Shown here piece after piece: positions 60,101 to 64,000 of a DNA stretch of 64,000 bases (position 1 is the stretch's first letter; each line of letters opens with the position of its first letter). Made by a program: the position numbers and the translations under genes. A model generated the notes under the pieces. It did no database searches. It saw only the letters and a program-made list of their open reading frames with translations, and was not told the origin of the DNA. This DNA is from SIG78 sp045635745 (GTDB taxonomy: Bacteria > Verrucomicrobiota > Lentisphaeria > Victivallales > Victivallaceae), in the NCBI GenBank assembly GCA_045635745.1, contig JAZTWG010000048.1, positions 74,544-138,543 on the forward strand, written 5' to 3'.

Positions 60101-61026
60101 TGGCCGATATCCATCTGGCATTGCAATGGGCAAATCTCCAGAGCCGGATCTTCTACGAAGAACACCTGCTGGATGATAAATTCACCAAAGATCTGAAAGT
60201 TCTGATCCTTCCGGGTATGGAAGTGGTCGATGAAGTGATATTGGCTAAATTGCATGAATTGCGCCAGCGCGGGGTCGTGCTGGTGGGCGATGAATTCACC
60301 GCGCCGGCAATCATGGTCGATGCACGGATCAAGAGTGTCCGCCGCGACAGCAAAGATCCGCTCAAAAACAAACTTGCTCTGCAGCAGCTCGGAAACACCA
60401 TCCGCGAAGCTGTTTCCGGCTGTTATCAAGCACCGGTAAGCACCACATCCAACGATCTGGTGGTTCGCCGCCGCGGCTGCAATAAAGCTGATTACGTTTT
60501 TGTACTCAACGACAAGCGTACTTTCGGAGATTATCTCGGGCCGTGGAAACGGGTCATGGAAAAAGGGCTGCCGCTTTCCGGAAAAATTACAGTAAATCAT
60601 ACCGCGCAAGCAGCGTATGATCTGATAAAGCACAAACAAATCGGACTCCGTCCGGGCAAAAACTCCGTAACATTTCATGTGGATCTTGCCGGCGGCGACG
60701 GCACGCTTGTACTGCTGCTGGAAAAAGCTATCAACAGCCTGACCATAACCGGACCTGAAACGCTTGAACGCGGCAAGGATTTTTCGCTCAAGATCAGCGT
60801 GCTGGATAAATCCGGCAGCGCGATCAAAGCCTGTCTGCCGCTGGAAGTAACATTGACCGATGCCCAAGGCAAACGTCTGCCGGGCAGCGGCTACTGTGCA
60901 ACAGAAAAAGGCGTGCTGGATTTCAAAGAGATCACTGCCGCCAATTTGCAGGGCAGCAGCGTAAAAGTCGAGGTCAAATGTCTTGCTTCGGGAAAAACTG
61001 CGAGCAAAATATTCAAAGTAAAATAA
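57163..61026 (+). CDS. Secreted LamG-repeat plus GH42-like TIM-barrel protein
   Basis: A 1287-residue exported protein. Signal peptide about 1-20. Two concanavalin/LamG-like domains follow (about 22-230 and 260-470), each with the repeated EAxxxFDSKY and FGDRISS...RxPFxGxI patterns. Then come a beta domain (about 480-590), a TIM-barrel-like region (about 600-900; PLMMWGSDITSRLKDAGF, AWTGVLSNSEIRGNSN) and a glutamine-amidotransferase-like trimerisation fold as in GH42 (about 925-1080; LKVLILPGMEVVD, GVVLVGDEFTAPAI). A beta C-terminus ends the protein. Glu in SNSEIRG is a candidate acid/base. AAGGGA lies upstream of the ATG. Function: probably a beta-glycosidase on a large polymer; the assignment to GH42 is loose. 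Confidence 0.65.
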   Translation: MKKLVFIASFAAAFTTLTAATIAEWDFSKSLKSADGKFELKARNTDFVKPTAEGMQFSAPAKDIDAGLTAIKRYQELTPAGAFELEITFKPDFNKFSPNTKRKEAVIFDSKYYFNTKPGSKKALNSGFLVRLRFAKNAMQPSVFFGYGDHTRQVAGKWLKNAGNTFHTLKIAYDPAGFATFNWDNKIKETVEFEGGRIAPAVRAVVIGDRISSTRSPFAGIISKVVLRTVEPVKAKQIEMTDANQNIPVKPVLQPMPAGYKNIAEWNFDGNLQTTTKKNELKLRGATKLVKAGKSGALAINAPAKSINNKASGGEVKGGAKLLSPSGKFRLQMLVMLDEKQHVVHKGREAMLLFDSKYQESKEHKGFMLELIDKGDGAYRLTANIGFGKKSSYANSSIFCMDFGKWYDLAVDSDAEGTVRFFCNGKAIGSAPVHYGALEPAKRTPVFGDRISSGHRPFEGFIGAVRMSAAPAADFSVIRNYTKRGSFIRGEKDKKLYFNVYTRKQASKNLLVNVSSICGFKKDFVIEELKPENPAEFALDINTTLLPGNYAFDVKLSDNSGKILAANQINYYISEGKTPNFPLMMWGSDITSRLKDAGFTHTNAGFTPISGEYSPANKISMINSLDKALQNGIWLWERVSPKYRFITKNRFLRTNKEGKTWKALEASNPEVVAEYQRVAIATAKSLGEHPAWTGVLSNSEIRGNSNLSWGSQEPENFRKEAGFAIPQGITGRSPLPHTLIDDFPWDRVIKRNSPEMIFYRWIWKKGDGWNPLHTAITEAYHSVIKRDNFLTFYDPVTRVPPLWGSGGRVDAINQWTYTNPDPIKIGQATDEVIAMADGAPGQKIYSMTQAIWYRSQVAPKHEKLANAPEWVALEPNGNYISIPEDALSIALWSKISRRLDGIMYHGSGSLLTRGMTGGYRLTDRRAAKRLAKLNKEVILPLGAILPKVQERPAEVAILESFASALYASKHFSSGWSRNWVADIHLALQWANLQSRIFYEEHLLDDKFTKDLKVLILPGMEVVDEVILAKLHELRQRGVVLVGDEFTAPAIMVDARIKSVRRDSKDPLKNKLALQQLGNTIREAVSGCYQAPVSTTSNDLVVRRRGCNKADYVFVLNDKRTFGDYLGPWKRVMEKGLPLSGKITVNHTAQAAYDLIKHKQIGLRPGKNSVTFHVDLAGGDGTLVLLLEKAINSLTITGPETLERGKDFSLKISVLDKSGSAIKACLPLEVTLTDAQGKRLPGSGYCATEKGVLDFKEITAANLQGSSVKVEVKCLASGKTASKIFKVK

Positions 61027-61037
61027 GGTAAAAATGT

Positions 61038-61766
61038 ATGTCTGTGAAATTTATTTCCCACCGGGGAGAATCGCTTGATGCTCCTGAAAATACACTGCCG
61101 GCATTTGCGCTTTCGCTTGAGCGCCGGAGCGACGGCATGGAATGCGACATTTTTTTCACTGCCGACAAATATCTCGTATGCAATCATGATGGCAATACCT
61201 TCCGGGTAAGCGGTGAAAAAGTCAATGCAGACATCAACGAAACCGCTTTTGCCGATCTGCAGAAAATCGATGTTTCCAACAACCGCCCCGGCTTTACGGA
61301 TACTCGCATACCGCTGTGGAAAGATACTCTGCAGTATCTCGGAGACCGCGAATACTATGTGGAAATCAAACGCGGCGATGTAAATGTAGTGCCGGAACTC
61401 ATCAGACAAATGGATGAGTCCGGTATTCCGCAGCAACAGTTCACCATGATAAGTTTCGGCGACGAAGTTGTCAAAGCCTACAAAGAAGCCGCGCCCGACC
61501 GTCGAGCATTGCTGCTTATAGGCGGCAACCCCACCACAACTGCCGAAGAAGCAGTCGCAAGGCTCAAGGCATGCAAAGCCGACGGTCTTGATCTGCATGG
61601 AGCAGATAATGTGGATCAGGAATATGTGGACAAGATCCACGCCGCCGGATATACTTTGGATATCTGGACCATTGACGATCCTGAACAAGCCCAACGCTTT
61701 ATCAGCTACGGAGTGGATGGTATTACCAGCAACTGCGCGGCAAAACTCAAAAAGATGTTTTCATGA
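61038..61766 (+). CDS. Glycerophosphodiester phosphodiesterase (GDPD) family protein
   Basis: A 242-residue cytosolic TIM barrel. The catalytic set is complete: ISHRGESLDAPENTLPAF (first His, Glu), GMECDIFFTADKYLVCNHD (Glu/Asp metal ligands and second His) and YYVEIKRGD (Glu-x-Lys). GDPDs release sn-glycerol-3-phosphate from glycerophosphodiesters. The loop normally following the second His is shortened. AAGG is 9 bases before the ATG, and the preceding stop is 11 bases away, so it is part of the secreted-glycosidase operon. Confidence 0.87.
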   Translation: MSVKFISHRGESLDAPENTLPAFALSLERRSDGMECDIFFTADKYLVCNHDGNTFRVSGEKVNADINETAFADLQKIDVSNNRPGFTDTRIPLWKDTLQYLGDREYYVEIKRGDVNVVPELIRQMDESGIPQQQFTMISFGDEVVKAYKEAAPDRRALLLIGGNPTTTAEEAVARLKACKADGLDLHGADNVDQEYVDKIHAAGYTLDIWTIDDPEQAQRFISYGVDGITSNCAAKLKKMFS

Positions 61767-61775
61767 GGTAAAAAA

Positions 61776-62546
61776 ATGCTTGATCTGGATCAACTTTTCC
61801 AATACGATGGTGCTGTCTTGACGGCGCACCGTGGAGCTTCGTTTGAGTTTCCGGAAAACACCATTGCTGCATTTGAAGCGGCAATCAAAGCCGGTGCACA
61901 CTTTATTGAGTTTGATTTGTATGTAAGCAAAGATGGTGTGCCGGTGGTCTTGCACGATCACACCATCGACCGCACTTCCAACGGCAGCGGCCGCCCGGAA
62001 GATCTTACGCTTGCAGAGCTGAAAAAATTCAATCACAGCTATTTTCACCACGGTGAACGCCACAGTGAGCCTATGTATGAAGTTTGCGAGATACCGACTT
62101 TTGAAGAAGTTCTGCAAAAGTTCAGCGGCACTGTCTGTATGAACATCCAGCTCAACGGCAAGCCGGATGATGCGGGGATCAAAGAGATCTGCCGGCTTTA
62201 TAAAAAGTATAATATGGAAAAGACCGGCTATCTTACTATTGCGTGGCGGGATATTTTTCAGGCGGTGCGCGATTACGCAAGCGATATAGAAATATGCTTT
62301 ACTCCGCCGATGCAGGAACGTGCCACCCCCGAATCGCTGGAATTGTGCAAAAATCTGGGCTGCCGCTATGTGCAGCCGGTAAGAGCATATTTTTCTGCGG
62401 AAACAGCCGAACTCTGCCAAAAGCTCAATTTGCGCGACAATATCTTTTATTCCGATGATCCAGCCGAAGCTCAAGGCTTGATCGCCACGGGTGCCAAAGG
62501 CATAATGACCAACAAAATAGAGCTGCTGGCAAAAGCATTGCTGTAA
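61776..62546 (+). CDS. GDPD-family protein, atypical second copy
   Basis: A 256-residue cytosolic TIM barrel related to the preceding gene. AHRGASFEFPENTIAAF and FIEFDLYVSKDGVPVVLHD keep the first catalytic half in canonical form, followed by DRTSNGSGRPEDLT. In the position of the conserved ExK pair it reads MNIQLNGKP, so the Glu is Gln and the Lys is Asn. This suggests altered or lost phosphodiesterase activity, or a different substrate. GAGGTA lies 6 bases before the ATG, 9 bases after the previous stop. Confidence 0.85.
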   Translation: MLDLDQLFQYDGAVLTAHRGASFEFPENTIAAFEAAIKAGAHFIEFDLYVSKDGVPVVLHDHTIDRTSNGSGRPEDLTLAELKKFNHSYFHHGERHSEPMYEVCEIPTFEEVLQKFSGTVCMNIQLNGKPDDAGIKEICRLYKKYNMEKTGYLTIAWRDIFQAVRDYASDIEICFTPPMQERATPESLELCKNLGCRYVQPVRAYFSAETAELCQKLNLRDNIFYSDDPAEAQGLIATGAKGIMTNKIELLAKALL

Positions 62547-62570
62547 ATCATGCTATTTTTCCACCAAAGT

Positions 62571-62604
62571 TTGACAATGTAATATCAATATGTTATATTA
62601 CATT
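62571..62604 (+). promoter_or_regulatory. Consensus promoter with overlapping operator-like palindrome
   Basis: TTGACA (62571-62576), a 17-base spacer and TATATT (62594-62599) with an extended TG at 62591-62592. A perfect 10-base inverted repeat (AATGTAATAT at 62576-62585, ATATTACATT at 62595-62604) spans the spacer and -10, as expected of a repressor site. There is no protein gene for over 260 bases downstream with a transcript that avoids the terminator at 62817. Confidence 0.7.
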
Positions 62605-62605
62605 A

Positions 62606-62844
62606 TCAGCAACGGGATGTATTAAAAAATTGAGGTTATAAAATATAAATCATTGAGTAAAAATTTGACAAACTGATTGTAAACGTCCATCTCTGAACTA
62701 CCACTTCAAAAAAAGACGCATTACAAACACATTTTTAGGATCGGTATGTCCAAACCATACAGGTTTGGCGCATTCCGGGTGTGTGTGTTTGTAGCGCTGT
62801 GGTAGGCGTAGAGATGGGCACTTCTTCGGAATGTGCCTTTTTTT
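62606..62844 (+). ncRNA. Highly structured small RNA, 6S-like architecture (candidate)
   Basis: Between the promoter and a terminator lies a nested set of perfectly complementary arms: 62687-62694 with 62810-62817 (8 pairs), 62698-62704 with 62799-62805 (7), 62722-62731 with 62784-62793 (10), and an apical 62750-62756 with 62762-62768 (7). The left strand has a 17-base unpaired stretch (62705-62721) against five bases on the right, giving one long rod with an asymmetric central bubble, as in 6S RNA. It has no conserved coding frame. A riboswitch-like leader with terminator for the downstream gene is the main alternative. Complementarity is seen; identity is inference. Confidence 0.55.
62817..62844 (+). 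terminator. Intrinsic terminator with UUCG tetraloop
   Basis: GGCAC-TTC, tetraloop TTCG, GAA, one bulged T and GTGCC (62817-62837) are followed by seven T. It directly abuts the closing stem of the structured RNA. Confidence 0.85.
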
Positions 62845-62866
62845 ATTCTGAAAAATGGGGGATCAT

Positions 62867-62980
62867 ATGACTGCAAACCAGAGAAGATATGTGCAAACCG
62901 GTCATACCGGAATTTTTTACTGTTACAGAAATCGTCAACAATTTTTTCCTGCTGAAAAATTCGTATACTTTGAAAAATAA
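62867..62980 (+). CDS. Possible 37-residue leader ORF
   Basis: An ATG at 62867 follows a good ribosome binding site (GGGGGA, 5 bases earlier) and reads 37 codons to a TAA two bases before the next gene's GTG. The peptide is aromatic and basic (ends KFVYFEK) and unrecognised. It may couple translation of the next gene, which has a poor site of its own, or be chance. Confidence 0.3.
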   Translation: MTANQRRYVQTGHTGIFYCYRNRQQFFPAEKFVYFEK

Positions 62981-62982
62981 CG

Positions 62983-63810
62983 GTGAAAAAATTGAAGATC
63001 AAACTTTATTATTACTCTGCCGGAAACAACTTTGGTGATGCAGTAAACCCCTTGATCTTAAACAAGCTATTTGATTTGGAACATGAAATGGTTTCAGTCG
63101 AAGCGGCACAGTTGTTCATGATCGGTTCGATTTTGCAAAAAACAGTGCAGCCTGCCACAAAAATTTTCAGCAGGATCACCGGGGCAATAAAGCCCCCGTT
63201 GTATATTTGGAGTTCCGGATTTATTAAAAGCGATATCAAGGGGAGTGCTGTCCCCCGAAAGTTGAATGTTTGCGCTTTGCGCGGCAACTTGACCAAACAG
63301 CTGCTGAAAAAAATAACCGGACAAAACTATGATATTCCACTGGGGGATGGCGGCTTGCTTATTCCCCGTTTATTGCCCGATATGCCGGTAAAAAAGTATG
63401 CGGTCGGCATAATCCCCCATTTTATAGAGGAAAATATGCCGGAATTACAGGCAATTCAATCAAAAATTCCAGAAAGCACCATAATTTCACCTTTGGGAAA
63501 CCCATTGCTTACAGCTGAAAAAATCGCTGAATGCGAAACTGTTATCTCCTCTTCGCTCCACGGTCTTATTGCGGCAGATGCGTTTAATATCCCCAACCGT
63601 CAAATGGTTTTGAGTAATAGAATAAAAGGCGGTTATTTCAAATACAAAGATTATTACTCTGTTTATGGCAAAGAGATTGCACCGTTGACCGCAAATGAAC
63701 TGTTGAATGAGCGTATTACAGCAGATACAATACGCAACGCCTACGATATACCGTTCAATCAAATTCAGGAAATCCAGGAAAAATTACTGGAGGCTTTTCC
63801 CTTCCGTTAA
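62983..63810 (+). CDS. Polysaccharide pyruvyl transferase family protein
   Basis: A 275-residue protein of the PF04230 type. It opens LYYYSAGNNFGDAVNPLIL, a family hallmark, and ends with TVISSSLHGLIAADAFNIP, the conserved SxxHG block, followed by GGYFKYKDYYSVYG. These enzymes add pyruvate ketals to exopolysaccharide or cell-wall sugars from phosphoenolpyruvate, and the family includes glycosyltransferase-like relatives. The GTG at 62983 has only a weak site; a TTG three codons later is an alternative. No polysaccharide cluster is visible up to the window edge. Confidence 0.82.
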   Translation: MKKLKIKLYYYSAGNNFGDAVNPLILNKLFDLEHEMVSVEAAQLFMIGSILQKTVQPATKIFSRITGAIKPPLYIWSSGFIKSDIKGSAVPRKLNVCALRGNLTKQLLKKITGQNYDIPLGDGGLLIPRLLPDMPVKKYAVGIIPHFIEENMPELQAIQSKIPESTIISPLGNPLLTAEKIAECETVISSSLHGLIAADAFNIPNRQMVLSNRIKGGYFKYKDYYSVYGKEIAPLTANELLNERITADTIRNAYDIPFNQIQEIQEKLLEAFPFR

Positions 63811-63868
63811 AAGTTTTATAGCTGTTAAGCTCCCAACTGCACATGACTATGGTCTTTTAAAAATCAAA

Positions 63869-63986
63869 ACCACCGGCTTAGCCGGTGGTATGCACCACGC
63901 CTTCAAGGCGATGGTACCGGCAGCCCGACACGGGCTTTGAATTATTTACCGCTTGCAACTATTGCCCTACTACTGCAAATGCAGTA
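63869..63986. repeat. Third cluster of short-loop hairpins
   Basis: Four hairpins in a row: 63869-63889 (ACCACCGGC-TTA-GCCGGTGGT), 63898-63910 (CGCC.../...GGCG), 63922-63936 (AGCCCG-ACA-CGGGCT) and 63971-63986 (TACTGC-AAAT-GCAGTA). The first resembles the subterminal hairpins of IS200/IS605-type elements, but no transposase lies in the window and the right side is cut by the edge. Confidence 0.45.
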
Positions 63987-64000
63987 ATATATTACGAACT

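Noticed and set aside
59161..60867. A 568-codon minus-strand open frame
   Set aside because: It is antisense to the conserved LamG/GH42-like gene; no signal peptide, domain or start site supports it.
62665..62670. A second perfect TTGACA as a promoter for the structured RNA
   Set aside because: No acceptable -10 box lies at 15-19 bases; the upstream TTGACA/TATATT pair is far better.
62690..62820. tmRNA or an rRNA fragment, suggested by a GCGTAGAGAT-like string
   Set aside because: No tRNA-like ends, tag frame or further rRNA similarity; the short string is explained by the closing stem.

Overview
The window is a bacterial chromosome segment of roughly balanced base composition. It combines ordinary housekeeping genes with large blocks of secreted carbohydrate- and ester-cleaving enzymes. 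The mix suggests the Planctomycetes-Verrucomicrobia-Lentisphaerae superphylum, most plausibly a host-associated Lentisphaerota (Victivallales-like) organism. The supporting signs are several neutral-ceramidase-family paralogues, a DUF1559-type prepilin-like protein inside a sugar operon, many SGNH hydrolases and sugar-isomerase TIM barrels, and no SusC/SusD pair. The taxonomic call is inference from gene content only.

Layout. 1-5749 (minus) is an operon of a DegT/DnrJ-type aminotransferase followed by three tandem ceramidase-family lipoproteins, the last cut by the window edge; an AraC regulator (5947-6801) diverges from it. 6894-12434 (minus) holds an NhaC-like antiporter, a coiled-coil/TPR envelope protein and hflX. 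12608-14459 (plus) is an amidohydrolase and a Gfo/Idh/MocA oxidoreductase. 14591-16120 (minus) is a class II aldolase and a D-lyxose isomerase, divergent from 16386-21452 (plus: six-hairpin glycosidase, MATE transporter, acetylxylan-esterase-like protein). A secreted SGNH hydrolase and tRNA-Gln(CTG) follow. Next to the tRNA lie a cluster of short-loop hairpins and a broken Fic gene.

23861-38318 (minus) looks like one 11-gene catabolic operon. It has a plausible promoter at 38363-38390 and an intrinsic terminator at 23812-23850. In order of transcription it encodes a GPH-type sugar symporter, a degenerate ROK-like regulator, a prepilin-like protein, an orphan carbohydrate-binding-like domain, two related CBM-plus-TIM-barrel hydrolases, two SGNH esterases, a divergent ceramidase-family protein, a sugar isomerase and a GH95-like glycosidase. 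This is a self-contained import, regulation, binding, de-esterification and deglycosylation set.

38628-46170 is housekeeping: a GNAT protein, rpsU, a sigma-70 factor, mfd and an RRM RNA-binding protein with a long leader, followed by a hairpin-rich gene-free kilobase. 46171-49989 is an arginine-dependent acid-resistance pair (adiA plus an ArcD-type antiporter) whose leader can hide its ribosome binding site. Then come a secreted acetylxylan-esterase-like protein, a tRNA-dihydrouridine synthase and thiI. 53966-62546 (plus) is a second sugar block: AGE-family epimerase, isomerase, HEAT/sugar-binding protein, a 1287-residue LamG plus GH42-like protein, and two GDPD-family phosphodiesterases. 62571-62844 carries a strong promoter, a highly base-paired RNA and a terminator with no matching gene, the best candidate for an undescribed RNA here. 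A pyruvyl-transferase-family gene and a third hairpin cluster end the window. No rRNA, CRISPR array, prophage or intact insertion sequence was seen.
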